Shown: positions 25,601 through 40,600 of the stretch, one piece after another
How positions within the stretch are numbered: position 1 is the first letter of the stretch
How the letters are laid out: every line of letters begins with the position of its first letter
Assembly: GCA_964036665.1 (NCBI GenBank)
Contig: OZ038526.1
Location: 33,480,001-33,544,000, forward strand
Source: Gordius sp. MW1
Taxonomy: Eukaryota > Nematomorpha > Gordioida > Gordea > Gordiidae
DNA length: 64,000 nt
Direction of reading: 5' to 3'
Position numbers and translations under genes: made by a program
Notes under the pieces: generated by a model
Told to the model about the DNA's origin: nothing
What the model saw: the letters and a program-made list of their open reading frames with translations, nothing else
Database searches by the model: none

Positions 25601-28600
25601 TTATGTAACGCTAATCACAACATATAAAATATAAAAATTATTTTCATACCCTTAAGTATAACGGTGAAATTATCCAATGTACTTCACGAGACTAATTAAT
25701 ACCCCTTATTTCGCAGATTTTTAATATTTAATTTACTATTCGAGATCCCAATTATCAACAAATTTGCTAGATGCGCATTCTTAAATATTATCTCAAAGTT
25801 ATTATAAGCCGGTTACATAAGGTGAAATAGGGCTGAAATTGATTATGCGTATACTCGACAACAAATGCTTTGCTATTCGCTCTATTATATGTAATACTTT
25901 ACCTATAACACCGCATTATGTAGAATCTACCCTATAGCTTTAATATTGTTTAGGGTTAATATCCAATTATATTAATAAGTAAAGTAGGTGTCAAATTTTA
26001 TTAGCGAAAAAACCATGTACATTAGTATCTCTATGGATTTAATAAAATGTCGGGTTTTGGGCATTACAGATTAATTATAAAACCCTTAAATATAATTGCT
26101 AATTACATATTACTTATTTACATTATCATCTCTCTGAGACTTTTAAGATAGACTATTAAGATCTAATGACTACCAGTGTTCAAGAAAAATTAATTTGATA
26201 AAATGTCAGGTTTTGGGCATTACAGATTAATTAAAAAACGCTTAAATATAATTTCTAATTACATATGACTTATATAGATTTTCATCTTTTTTACACTTTT
26301 AAGATAGACTTTTAAGAATGACATTAAATCTAGAGAGGTAATATTGAAACAAACAAGTGAATCAATCAAGAATTAGTTAAATTCTCTTTTTACCGACTTG
26401 TTATTTTTTTAGATTAATGCAAATGATGAATAATAATATTTTTCTAATTTTCTTAATTTCTTCACGGAGAAGGGGGAGGGGTGTTTTGTGAAATTTTTAA
26501 TAAAATACATATATTTTTTGTTGACAATGAGATTTAAGGTTTTAAAGTTTTAGGCAACAGTATGTTAAGACATCTGGCCAATCGTATGTATGTAACATCT
26601 TATGATATTACTTTAAAATAGTTTTATTCCTTTGTGTAATATATAATTGGGGTATGACCCTATCCTTAAATAGATATCTTACTTACAAGTCTATACAAAA
26701 AGGTTGCTAGCTTTAAACAAATCTTTAGCATTTATTTTATTCAGGGTAGAACATTAATAGAAAATTTATCCAGTCCTTAGAATATTTATTTTAATTTTCT
26801 AACCATAATTAGGGTTAAAATTATGGTTGGTATAATTAAGTATGTATAGTATAATGAATTAAAGTATTCTGCCCTTTTGGCAACCAATATTTTCATCCCT
26901 GTCGTTGCCTCGTGCTCCGGTTCCTTTGGCAAACAGGCAATGGGGTTTTTTGAAGAAATTGGAAAACGCTCACCGAAATCTAAAATATCTGCGTCCTTTT
27001 TACTCAGGCAGCAACTAGGGATTCTTGTTGTACGATACAACTTTAAATCCTTTGCCGACTCATGGCCCATTTTAGAAGATAAAGATATAGATCTTTGTAT
27101 TTAACCAATATGTCTTTATTTTTGTATTTCGCTTATTTATGTAACTTTGTTTCTTGAAAATAAACTTTTTAACCAAAAAAAACTTAAGAATTTATTTTAT
27201 TAATTGTAGAACGAACATGTATATAAAATTTATCCAGTCGTTCAAATATTTATTTTAATTTTCTAACCATATTTAGGTTTAAAATTATGGTTGATATATT
27301 TAAGTATAGTATAATGAATTTTAGTAAGCAACATTATTTTATATGTAACAATTTTAAGACAACAAATTGCTTCTAATTAATTGCAAACTAATTAATATTA
27401 TGATATGTTTTACTTATTAATCTATACCTATAAATATAATCTTATTTATTTTTTAACAGCCATTCCCACAGTCAAGAAGAAATGCTGTAAGTTTGTAATA
27501 CATTATTATTAAGACAATGTTATATTTTTGTAAATAAAATCACTTGATGATGATTGAAGGTTGGCAAATTTTAATTCTGCTTGCCTATTTTTTATTCGTA
27601 TAAAGCGCCTTATTGTTTATATTTATTCAATACAATTTTGAAAGGTTTGGCTAGGTGAACACCTATAATCAAGTTATGGCTCTCTAAATAAGCCTATATA
27701 TGGGCTAAATTATAGAGAGAGATATGTTTAAATTTACGTATACAATTTAATTAATGATTTATAAAATTATAGTAAAAAATGATTGCTTTTTCGGAATTCT
27801 TGGAGTCAAAACGGTTTAAGATAAAAAACAAAGTAGTTAACATTATGGTCTTATATAGCGTAAAATGATAAGGCCATTCATCATAGCATTACTTTAAATG
27901 ACACTATAAATCATTCCTACTTCTCTACAGTTTTCATTTACGGGTTTTATTAGATGGACTAAGTAAATTTGGTATTCAAGTATCTTTTTGAGTCAATACT
28001 ATATGTTTACCTCTAATATAAAATATGTATACTATACATCTCATGAATGTGTTGCTGGAACCTTTTTATTTTGGGATTTTCGATAAGTATATGTGCAGTT
28101 ATTTTATTTGTAACGGTTAATGTAAATTGTTTTATAAGTAAACCCGTTTTAATTGTGATGTTTTATATTTTATATGAAAAACAATTCCAATGCTCGGTTA
28201 ATATGTTACAATATCCAACAGTTATATATTATTGATAAAGAACTACTAAATGTGACTTAGATTAACAATATTGATTAAAACTTATCAAGGTCTTTACAAA
28301 ACTCATCAGTTATTAACTAGCACATCATTCATAATTAAATATGAAAATCTAAATTAACCTAATTGCATTTACTAATTTTTTTTAACTCTACGCAAGGTCA
28401 TAAAATAATATCCGCTAAATTATCCTCATAACATAGGGAAGCTATAATTTGATATTGTACATATGCATGATTGAAGAACGTTTAATTTAATTAGAAGTGT
28501 CCATTTAATTTAGGAGAACCTCTATTAAGTCAAGCGTAGAATGCAGTAATGAGTTGTCTACTTAATTCGCCTTTCGCGCCTCTCTGAAACTTAATAACTA

Positions 28601-31600
28601 ATGGCCACCATTAAAATTGTAACAGTCTATTGCTAATTTAAGAGCTTAACTTAATTTGGGGACAGCTTTATTTACACACACTGCCAACTGATATTAATAA
28701 TGTAACTACTTTTAATATAAATTTTTAAGAGTTTAATATTAGCCGAATGAGTCTTCATTCCCTAAACCATTGATACTTAATAAAAAGCGGTAGATAAAGC
28801 TAGTCAAATAAATATTCTTTGCTTAAATGTACTTTGTGTAATTGAAAAATTGTTTGGTCCTAAATGCATTATTTTTTCTTCCCACATTCTTTATGAGATT
28901 ACAATGATCTCGAACCCTGCTGAGTGCTGAGGCATACCAATTCGGCAAAAACTTAAAATTCATCAGCATTCCTTTTGTCAGGTTAAGAAAGTTATATGGT
29001 AAATGGCTATAACCTAGATTTTAAAAATATTAATTTAAATAGTTTAAAGACACGAAATATGAAAAAAATACGTTATATAATAATGTCGTCATAACGTTAT
29101 ATATATATATATAGCGATCTCCATAATTCCTCAAGTCCAACTTTGCTTACGCTGTGTTAACCAGACCCGCAATATAATATAAAATTTTATTTTAGCTAAT
29201 CTACTTTATTAAAAACGTTTAATCAGTAATAGGTAACTGTTTTTGTCTTATCGTTCTTCATTAAATTTACTAATTATGCTCATCAATAAACGGAAACACT
29301 ATGTCAAATAATCAGCATAAGAGTCGAAACTATTCCCATGGTTGGTAGGGGAGGGGAATAAATAACGGGAAAGAAAGTAGGAACTATTAAAAGGTTTGTG
29401 AACGTAAAACATTTACCAATAATAGAATTATTATGCCTAAAACAGAGTATCGATCTAATTTTGTGTGCTCGATTCCATCTTATAGCCACCTTCACAGCAT
29501 ATCATCTAAACAAATTCACAACCCTCTCCCTAGTTCTCATATAAGCGAAGACGGCTTGATATTTCGTTTTCAAAAACATAACCATTTTGACTTCCATTAT
29601 TAGTTTAATATCATTTGATTACAAAAAACTAAATATACACAGAACTATCAAATATATTAATAACAAAATTTAGAAATAAGTGTTTAGTTATTAACTCATT
29701 ACCCGACTGTTATCCATTTGCATAAATTTTTAATTAGGACCAAAAAAATTTTAATTTTAATGAAAAGTGATATGCTTTTAATCCACTATCAAATAAAACA
29801 AATTAATACAACTTGGAAATGAATAAAAGGTGCTAGTGAAAGGTTTCTTAAATTAATTAAAAACTTATAGACCATAGCTGATACAAAAATTGACGTATGA
29901 TTCATTAATAAGATATGAAACACGTGTATATATGGATAAGCTAAAAATCAATTATATAATTGGCAAATGGCCATCTACAATCCCAATCATATTAAATATT
30001 AATCCCCTCTGCCTACCCTTTTTTAATAAGACTTATATTAACCAATAAAGGGACCTGGTGCCTTATATTTATTAATTAGCGATACAAATTCAATCATCAC
30101 AAAAATATTCTTAATTCCCACTTGTCATTCATATGTCATCGATCTAATCCCTCAGGATTAACGCTATTTTATGTAATTTAAAAACGAGCGAAAGGGTAAA
30201 AAAGATAATTTTTTTATATCGCACAAAAGTCATTTTTAATTAATTTAACCCGGTCACCTGGTAAAGAGTATATCCCGGTGATTAATGTCAACTTACCGCT
30301 GGACACAAACGCACATGATGAATAACAACTATCTTTTTGTATAATCATTGATTACCATTAATAGAGGATCTACTTAGTAAGAAGTATCGGCATTATTGAC
30401 CCCCCCCCCCTTCTAAGATAACACAACTCTCTAGTCCCCGTCTTCCGAAATTCCTAATGTTACTTTGGCCATTATTAGCTAAAGTTGAAAACGCGTTTTT
30501 TTCCCCTTTGACATATTGTCATGTCTCCCTATACAAGGTTTGTGCTTCAAATAACAAATTTATGATGTATCTAGCGGAATGAATCTCCTCCAGCTTATAT
30601 TCAATTTGTGCCCTGGTTCAAATTGTCCTTTTGTTCTTCGTGATTAATTGTCATGAAATCGATTAATAAACCGTCAGATATTACGGGCAAAGGGCTAGGC
30701 ATTGATCAATTCCTCAAAGATAAACGGTTAGAATGGCTCTTTTTGTGTATGATTTTTTTTTTCTATACCAAGCAATTTCCATAATTGCAAATATCTTAAG
30801 TGGAATTCTCGTATTTTTATCTTGGACAATTGCTTAAGATTTTAAAAAAATTAAATATTTATTAGGAAAAAGCAGATAATTTCTTTGACTCTTAAATAGA
30901 AATCATTAAGGAATGTACGATAAATTATAAAATTACTCATTCCCTTTTAAATTTGAGGTTCCGCTTTTTAGAGGGCAACCTTTTGCTTATTTTAGATTGA
31001 TCTCTTTACGTTACTATATTATAAAGAAATACAAATTTTATCTTTTAAACATATGTTTATTTAAACACTTTTTAATGGCTATGAAAAATAGGGATAGGGA
31101 ATTTATAGCCCGGTGTTTCGCTAGGATTAGAACTTAAATTGGGAAAATTTATATAGGCTAAAAAGCGTGCCAAGGATCTGAATTATGAAAATAGTTTTTT
31201 ATGGATGTATCGACCAGGCTTAAATTGACCCATTTTATATTTTTTTTAAATTTAAATTTAATAAAAATATTTGCCAAAATAAAAACAATCACTAAAATAT
31301 AAAATTATAAAGGTTAATCTTCTCTTGAAACAATCCTGTCCAATTTTTTTTTTAAAATTGCTCTTATTAAATTTCAATCAAATTTTTGTCATATAATGGA
31401 ATAAACTTTAAGAATATGTTCGTTGTGATTAAATAAATTTCAAATTTATTTTATATTTCTTTAACACTTTCACATTTTTTGGTCACTTATACCGCGGTCC
31501 CCATATACAAACTTTTCACTTTTTAAAAACTATAAACAGATAAAAAACAAAATTTAGCCTTGATTAATTCAATTGTTGTTAAGGCTATACAAATTTAGAT

Positions 31601-34600
31601 TTTTTAATTTAAATATTAGCTTAAGTTAGTTTAAGCCAAAATCCTTCCTTCTAATTTTCACTTCGTTTAAAACAAATGTTTTTTCCATAAAAATGATTTC
31701 GGCCCATCGACAATCATAATGTTGTCATATATTATATATTCCAAAATAGTTATGGAAAGATGAAAAAACTGAAGAGACAAAAATCATAAAAATATTTGAT
31801 AAGATGCCCTAGGGAAAATATTAACATTTTTTACCCATTTTTAGTCCATTTCACCTAATTCAATGAGAGGATGGGACCCAAAAGCTAGCAAAACTTTCAT
31901 ACCCCCTTTTGTATTTAATTACAATGTTTTTGTATGCCAAATTGCATTAAGAACGGATATTGATAAATATCAATAATGAATTTCTTTATGGAGACAGTAA
32001 CCTTAATAAAATTGTAATCAGGTTTGATTGGGCTTGCCAATAAATATTTTCTACAAACGTTATGTTAATAAAATGTTAATCGATGACATTGATTTGTAGT
32101 CCACTTAAGTGTTATACCCCTTTTGAAAAGAAAATTTTTTCTATTTAATTTAATATAACTTAAAAAATAAAATTAGAGTTTTATATGCAGTTTTTTTAAT
32201 ATTGCAACTCCAACTTGCTATTTCACTCTATAATTTAAAGATGTCCTCTAAATGCTAGTGTATGTTGAAACGTATTTAAATTTTACCTATTTACCCCTAT
32301 AAAAGTACTAAATTTAAAAAAGCTAAGTTATTTATTTTATATTTTTTAAAATATTATAAAAGATGATAGTTTAATTGCAATTGTAGAAAGTAGGTATAAT
32401 TAGAAACTTAATAGAACATCGAATACATGAAAACAAGGTATAGTTTGATAAAAATTAGTATAGTGCATTACTTATATTAGGTGGATGAAAATTTTTATGT
32501 GTAGAGACACTTTTAGGACTCAATTAATGCTGGTGTCGATGCCTGCAAAATTTATTTCTATAGGCGATAGCTTGGAGCCAGCCCAATGTTATTATTTGTT
32601 TGAGCTCAACTAAAGCCCAAAGTTTATGCAAAAGGCGGACATTTATTTCTAAATCTTAACTTTTTAGCAATTTTAAATGAATTATTTTTTTGCAGTATGT
32701 ATAAATATAGAACAAAATAATTTGCTATTATGGGATTCAAGAGAAATTAATGTTTTAATTTAAAATTATAAGTTTTATTAAAAAAATTAAAAATCATATA
32801 TTCGCATTTGCTTTTAGGGTTCTAAAAGCTAATATATGTGTAAGTTTTACAGAACTTAAAATATTTTACGATGCAAAGGTGATGATAAAAAGTGAGGATG
32901 GGCGAGTTTGAAAATTTTTATTATATAGTTGTAGCAACCTTTTATTTTGGATAGAATAAGGTTAATCTAAAAAATATTTTTTAATGGTTTGTTGGCTATG
33001 CTTTGCTTTTGGTCCACATTCGTGGGGTGTGTTTTGATGAGTTTCTTCTAACTTAGCCGAGGGCCATGTCTTGATTAATCTCTTTTGTTTGCATAACTTT
33101 ATCGACTTGCCCTTTCCACGGTATACTTCGTCCTCTTCTTCTCTTCCCCGGTAACTCCATGTTCAGTACTTTCGATTTATTCGTCTCCCTTCTTAATATA
33201 TGTCCACACCATCTTAGCCGATTTTCGTTAATCATGTCCGCCATAGGTTGAAACCCATTTTTATGATGAAAACGTTCTTCATATGGACCAGCTTAGTGTA
33301 CCTCAAGCTTCACCGTATTATTCTCATCTTCGTGGCTTGTAATAGCTTTTCTTCCGTGCTGTTTAATGCTCATGTCTAACTTCCATAGAGTAACACCGAT
33401 CTTACGATGAGTTTGTAAACTTTACTCTTCAACCATATTGCCATTTTCTTGTCACACATTACACCCGATATACATCACCTTTTAAGCCATTCTTTTGGAT
33501 CCGAGCATTGACTTCTGATGCCCAACCTCGCTCTTGATGTAGCATCGGCCGAGTTATGTAAACCTGTCTACTTTAGGTTACCTTAGATGGTCATTTAGCG
33601 ATGGGGTGCCTGTAACATTCATTTCGTATACCGGTTTTCGATTGTTGACCTTTAAACCATATCCAAAGCGCTTTGACCACTTTTCGACGTCTTTGAATAC
33701 TTTCTCTGTCTCTTCGCATAGTGGTATATCATCGGAATATAACATACACCATTGCGATGGCTTTTGAATGCTCTAGTTATCGTGTTCCTAATTAAATTAA
33801 ATAAAAAGGACTTAAAGCACATCCTCGATGTAATTTAATTTCTAAAAAGATTTTGTCTCCAACTATCGTCCTAACGCAAGAATTTAAGATCTATCGCCCC
33901 CTTTATGGTCCAGTTTGTTTAATTCCATATGGCAACAACCTTTTTTGCAGCTCTCTTTGCCTCCTTATACTCCTTATAATCCTTCGACGTTTTTTATTTA
34001 TGCCACCGTCTATATAGATTTTTTTCTTTCCTAGCCTAATGATCCCACCACCATTGTTTCCTATTCATAGCTTTGCCTCCTTTAATCTTTCCTAGAGCTC
34101 GAATCGCTGTTTTCTTTATGTCCTTAAGGAGCGTCTCCTTATCGTCGTCTACGTCCCTTAGCAATTTCCTTGACCCAAGAGGGAGGAGGCTTTTTGATGA
34201 TATTTATCGTTCGTCGACGTATGCTTTAGCGTTTCGTATCTAATTCAAGGTTCATAAACCTTTCTTTTTTCGGGAAATATTTCAGGATCCATCACAAGGG
34301 GACGATGTTGCCTGGCAATTACTTCTCCCGGTATTACTTTGCAATCCTTGATACTCCATGAGACTTCTCGCCGTATGAGCAGATAGTCAATCTGACTAAA
34401 ATGCTTCCCACTTCTATAGGTAACCATATGATCATCGCGTTTTGAAAATAGGTGTTGACGATGGCCATGTCATATGCTTGGAAGTGGAGAAGGTTTTCTC
34501 CTTCTTTGTTCTTCAGGCCATGCCCATAGCCTCCATGATTGCGTTCATACCCGTGGCGATCTTTACCTAAGTGAGCGTTGAAATCCGTCCCAATAATTAG

Positions 34601-37600
34601 CCTTTATTCCTGTCCTATTTCTTGTATTTCCTTTTCCAATGAATCGAGAATATGTCTTTCTCTGATTCTGATTTGGGGAGCACATCCCATAACGGTTAGT
34701 AACCCCCCTTAATCTGCAATCTTCACACACATTAGCCTGACAACGCTTGACTTCCACCATCTTTTTCTTGTTGAACCTTCGCCTTGAACGCTACTGATCC
34801 CATTTCTACGATTTTGTAACCACCGTAGAATAGTTTGCATCCTTCTACTAAATTCTGAGCTTTGGTTTCGTTTCACCTCGTCTGTTGTAGGCAGGCGATG
34901 TGAACCTTTCTCCTTTTTATCATTTGTGCGACCTCGATGCTCTTTCCCGTCAACGTTCCTACATTTAAGCATGTTGTACGCATTCTTTTGCTAATTTCCT
35001 TAACCCCTTCGTTGAGAGTCGGGCAGTAGCCCTAGTGTATTTTTCACATTGCACGGGCGGTGTATGCAGTGCGCCTAGTTTTTGAAGGACGCGCTAGCTA
35101 TCTGTTGTAGAGTCTTGTTTAAAACTATCATTTTGGAGTTGGTTTTTATAGTCGGTTTCCTACCTGATCAGTAAATATCTTTGTTTAAGAGCTGTTGAAT
35201 TTTCCCAAAATATGAACTAGTTTCAATATTTATTTTCCATAAGAAGGAACTAGTTCATTCCGAGTTCATATAATATTCAAAAAAGAACTTTAAAATTTCA
35301 GTTCTTTTAAAGATTCCTTTCAACTATACTACGTATAAATAATATTTATATTTTTCATCAAGTATTGCTCTAATATTTTTCAGAAATTAACCGGTAACAA
35401 ATCCATACTTGACCTTAACGATATATTTCTTCAATAAAGTCATCTAATAATCAAGTTTTTACATTTATCTTAACATTAGTTTATAGATCCTAGCACGAAT
35501 TTCCTTTAAATAACAAAAAACTAAAACTAAAATCTGTTGTCAATAGATTCTATTATTGTTATTGTTTATACTTTTTATTAGTATTTAAATAACAATTTAA
35601 GTCTGAAAAGGAACTTAGGTGAACTTGCGAAAGGGGTATAAACAAATTAATTTCCTTTATAAGTTTCCTCTCAATAATATATACTTACATCCTTCTCCTT
35701 AATTTATTTAATCTTGTGTGTTATTAATTCTTTTTAATAAAGCCTTGCTTTAATGGATTTTACCTACAAAGATTTTTCATTAAATTTAAAATGTAAGTAT
35801 TGACTTATTGTCATTGTGTATGCCGTCCGTAAAATGAATTGCCTTGCACAGCTATAGCCTAAAAAATTTTTAAATTTAAATTCTAGGACTAAACACAATT
35901 CACTCTGCAGTGTTCCATGCTAAAACTCATATTATGGTAAACCTTTCCCGGTTTAAAGTGTCCTATATTTTAAAGATTCCGATAATTTTCAAATCATATC
36001 CAAACGCGTTTTCAAAGAATAAACTAGAGAATTTCATTTAATGATGTCAAGCCATTTATTGACCAATGTGCCTTTTAATTAGTTCATCTGCCACTCCCTG
36101 GCTAGCCCATGAACAGGCGGCTAAATTAAAGAATGCTTGAGGGCGGTAAATTTTTGTATTTAATTGATTATCACATGATAATTTGGTTATTTTGGGAGGT
36201 GGCATATAAGCAATCAATGTAAAATTTCATTAGAGGAAAAGGTCTTTGCCCTTAAGGACTAAACGTGAAGGGGCATCCTTCATTCAAGACAGGTGGGCAA
36301 TTCAATTCATATGATTTAATTTAATATTTCAAAAATGTTATAATTAATAAATCTTAATAATTCACTTATATTAATTATCAAAATCTGGTATTAGAAAGAA
36401 ACATCCCTTTCTTCCATGTAACCTAATTTGAAACCAATATTATAAATATTTCTTAGATATTCAATTTTTTGAAAGCAAGTCTTGTCATATAAACGAATTA
36501 AACCGTATAATGCATGTTTTTAACATAGGGCAAAATTTATATTGAAAGCACAACTATTTTGCTACGGTTTATACCATTATAAGATAGGTCAACATGTGAT
36601 TATGCATAGCCCTACTAAATTAATTGTGCAATTCCTACATTTTATAAATTAGTAAATGTAACACAGGTTATAGAAATTGTTAAAGTGTTATAGTGTTTTT
36701 TCGAATCTCAAAGCCATTTAAAAAGACCTTTTTTGGCTTTTAAACAACACTCATAATACAACGAGTTGACCACAAAGCAATATAGCATTTGCCAGAAATA
36801 AAACGTCTAATTGTTAATCTAAAGATTTTGTTTCTCTCTATTATCTGTTTTCATTTGATTGTGAACATCACATCACTTTCTTTAAGTTTATGTACACATA
36901 AACAAGCGGTTACTTTACACGGCAAAATGGTGGGAAGTTACAGAGGAAGGAGCTGCTGCAATTAGAAAAATTAAAAATTATTGTTTGGGCGTTATAAACA
37001 AAAAAAATTCAACTTGACATTAACTTTTTTTCCCGTCCAGTTTTTTAGGGTTACAAAGCTTACAATAAATGTACACTTGGTTCTGCATCCTACGATAAGT
37101 TTTTTGGTGTTTGAAATTCGCCGTTTGTTAACCTGACTCAGGTTTAGCGAACAAAACTACATTGTGTCAACACATGGCAACAATAAATTGTTTGAATAAA
37201 TGAATTTTATCGACTTTTTTTAAACATTTGGTTTTACACTTGTATATAGAGAAACAAAACAATTATCACCAAAGTTATAATTAAAATGTTAAGGAGCCTA
37301 ATAAGTACTGTTCTTATTGATAACCCTTATTTTACCCTTCTCTAATAGCTAATTTAACTTATATTTGACTTAAAAAAAGTTTATAAAGAATTTCAATGTA
37401 GAGGTTGTCATAAATTATATTTTTTGAACTAAAATAATTTTTAAATTTGAAGTAAACATATTAAATGGATTATAAACATTCACGCCTCTTATTTCTAAAC
37501 CTTTTAAACTAATTATTATAATATATTGTATATTCAACTTGGGTTAGACACCAATTTATAGCTAAATATCATGAAGTTTAGTTGTGCAAACAATATGCTA

Positions 37601-40600
37601 TTGTAACAGAGATGTAATTATATAAAATTCTTTATGGTAGAGGATTCATAAGCTATTTTTAATCAATCTTGACATTGGTGAACTAATCAATATTAAATTA
37701 GAATTCGAAACGTCTTTGTGTCTACATTTCTAAATAGTTACCTCGTTGCCATGTAAGAGCCTATCCATATTCGAATCACACCTAATAATAATTTCCATTA
37801 AAATGTAATTTGTTTCTCAGGAATTATATAACTATTTAAAAAGTTTGATGTTTAACAGAAAAATGAAAAGCATGTCGAAAAAATAATTATGGCGCAAAAC
37901 ATTTCTATCTAATTATAATTTAATTAAATGTGACGAAGGATCTTGAAGATAAGCTATTTTAGGGTGCATTCCAACATTATAGGTAAGGAGTGGGGGCAGG
38001 CATGGCATGGGGAGGGTGTCTAATAATTCCAAACGAGACAACAACCCTTTTATGTTTATTGAATATTTATGATAACTAAGAGTGGTGGCATCCTAATTTC
38101 TCTAAACGGAGGAGCTATATTGATTTTAACGCCTAAATCGATGATTCGGTTTATTACCTAATCCTTATAATTGATGGACGTCCCAACTATCACCCCTAAA
38201 TATTGGCATCATGTTAAATTATCCACCCTCTCAGCCAATTTTATCTAAACTAAATTTTCAGTCGCAGACCCCCAGTAACGAATGCGTGCTTAAAGCTGAT
38301 CCTTTGGTCAAGGTTACCAATGTAAGCTTTAACAATTCCACTACCTCCCGACCCAACTATTATAACGCTAAGGCTCTCCCTCCTAAAAAATGGCAATGCT
38401 TAGCGGCTGATGAGGGCATGGAATATCCTGGTAGTTTAGGACGGTTACGGCAAAAAAATGTTGTTTCCAACGGACCCCGCACCAATCCGGTCATTCCATT
38501 AAGCACCGAGCAAAAAAATAGGACATTTTTGAGTTGCTTAGACGTGTGGACTGGTCGAAATTCATCGAATAATTCGACTGTTGGGTCCCCATTAGAACAA
38601 GTTATTCTAAAATTTGGAACTCTAGCTTTGCCAACATTCTTGACTAGCAGTGATTCCAATGAAGGGTATAGTATTTATATCCGCAATAAAAATTTCCCTC
38701 TCTTTAATGCACATGATTTTATAGTTTATTTATTTATATATTGCAGACCGTTCGCAATTCCCTTTCGATTAACCTTAGCTGTTTTAACGCATTTAATTTC
38801 TAGAAACCGTTTGACTAGTTTTAATGAATATAGAGCTAATTTTTTTTTGTCAGTTTACAATAAGTTCCTTATCAGTTATAAAACACATAATTTGTGAAGA
38901 TGAATGAAAATAAATAAAAAGTTAAGTATTGTAAATATTTAGAAAACATTCCTATATTGCAAGTGAAACATATTATAAGCTATATTCTGCGTTGTATTTA
39001 AACTCGCTCATTTAAATTTGAACACAAAATATTATAAAAAAACTCCTCTTTAAAAGTAACTCTTTAAATAAACTAAGACAAAGTTTAAGCTTAAATTTTT
39101 GCAGTTTTTAAATGAACGACTAAAATACTATAGGCTAAACTGGCAATTAATTATAATTAAGGCATTATAAATAAGCATCAAACCGTCGTATTTTGTTAAA
39201 CAAAGATTATTGTAGGCTTGGCTCGAGATTAGATTATAAAAAGATTATTCTTTCTAAAAATATATTGATTTTTTTTCAACCCAGTGCCTATAAACATTTA
39301 TGACTGTATTGTACATGGCAGTATCATGTAAAAATGGTGCAAAATTTATAAAGGTGTTTATAACATGTAAAAAGGACTAATTTTTGCTTAACTAATGATA
39401 TAAGGTATGACCAATTTTTATTGTCATATCGCTGCATCAGAAAATTTTCATAAAAGGATGGCATTTGAGACTCTAAGATATGTTTTACACAATATTTTAA
39501 TAAAAGCGTAGGAGCATTTTGCTATATGAAATTGTTTTTTATTTACGATTTTTATTTATTCTATATTAATATATATATATATATAGAGCGAGCCCATAAA
39601 TTGCATCGCAATTAATATAATATTTTAGTGTATATAACATTATTTTCTCTCTCCTAATGATGACTACACCCCTACCCTATGCATCAACCATCTTATTGGT
39701 CTACACAAACATGCTTCAAATTTAAACTTTTAAATAATGTTGTTGGCAAAATGCTTTTCAGATGACGAAAACTTTTTTCAAGCATGTCAAGTTTTTGCGT
39801 ATTAATTTGTCTTAATCAATGGACAATTTATAAAACCTAAGTATGACAATTTAAGCTTTATCGATAATCAATTAGGGTTAAAAACTGCACTTTGTATAAT
39901 GCCCTTTGAGTAATCATTTATAGAATCGGTTAAACGAGATTAATTTTATTTGTTATAAATAGTTTTGACCCTCTCAGTTTGAAGAAATTATTTTAAACAT
40001 TGCCTTATAAAAATATTTTATTTCTGCGTTTTCAATTGGTACCTCAATAACGGAAAATCGATAAAATAAAAACACTTTTAGATTGTATGAGTACATCCTT
40101 AACAATTAAATAGGATATTGCCAATATGTATCCCTTAAGAGTGTACAGCAATTAAAATAAATTATTTCTATGATTAGCCTAATTACTCATTTAAGGCATA
40201 CTTCGTTATTTCGTCGAACATATGACCAATGAAACTTATATAAATATACCTTATAATTTGTATTTTTCATTGTATTTTTGTATCAAAAAATCGTTAGGTT
40301 TTAAAAGAATTTTAATATTATTCAACATAAATGCTGTTAACTATATTATTTTTTATTATACCCTTTTAAATAACACAAGTATTGATTTTATGGTAAATGA
40401 GTTATGATAGTTATTGAATTGAATATCCATTATATAATTCCGTTTATACAATCTATACAAATTTTGAAAAGCTAAAAGACTTGATGTTAGAATGTTTTAA
40501 CGTATTTTATACCAGGACAAGCACTTTTATTTAAAATCTATGAATTTATTATGGCATATAGTCCATACCGTAAGCTTGACAAAAAACTTTAAATATTTTT

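Noticed and set aside
26786-27070. Minus-strand frame of 94 codons
   Set aside because: It is the antisense of the retroelement C-terminal domain read on the plus strand.
32845-32880. Second microexon candidate (TTTTACAG ... AAAG then GTGATG)
   Set aside because: The donor is weak and the length of about 26 nt does not preserve the frame between the phase-2 neighbours.
34563-34972. Frames of 65 and 87 codons on the minus strand as genes
   Set aside because: They are shifted readings of the LINE endonuclease start; the true frame shows [17 protein letters not shown].
38211-38275. ATG at 38211 as the start of a separate gene
   Set aside because: The frame continues upstream without context for a start, several acceptors follow it, and phase fits an internal synaptotagmin exon.
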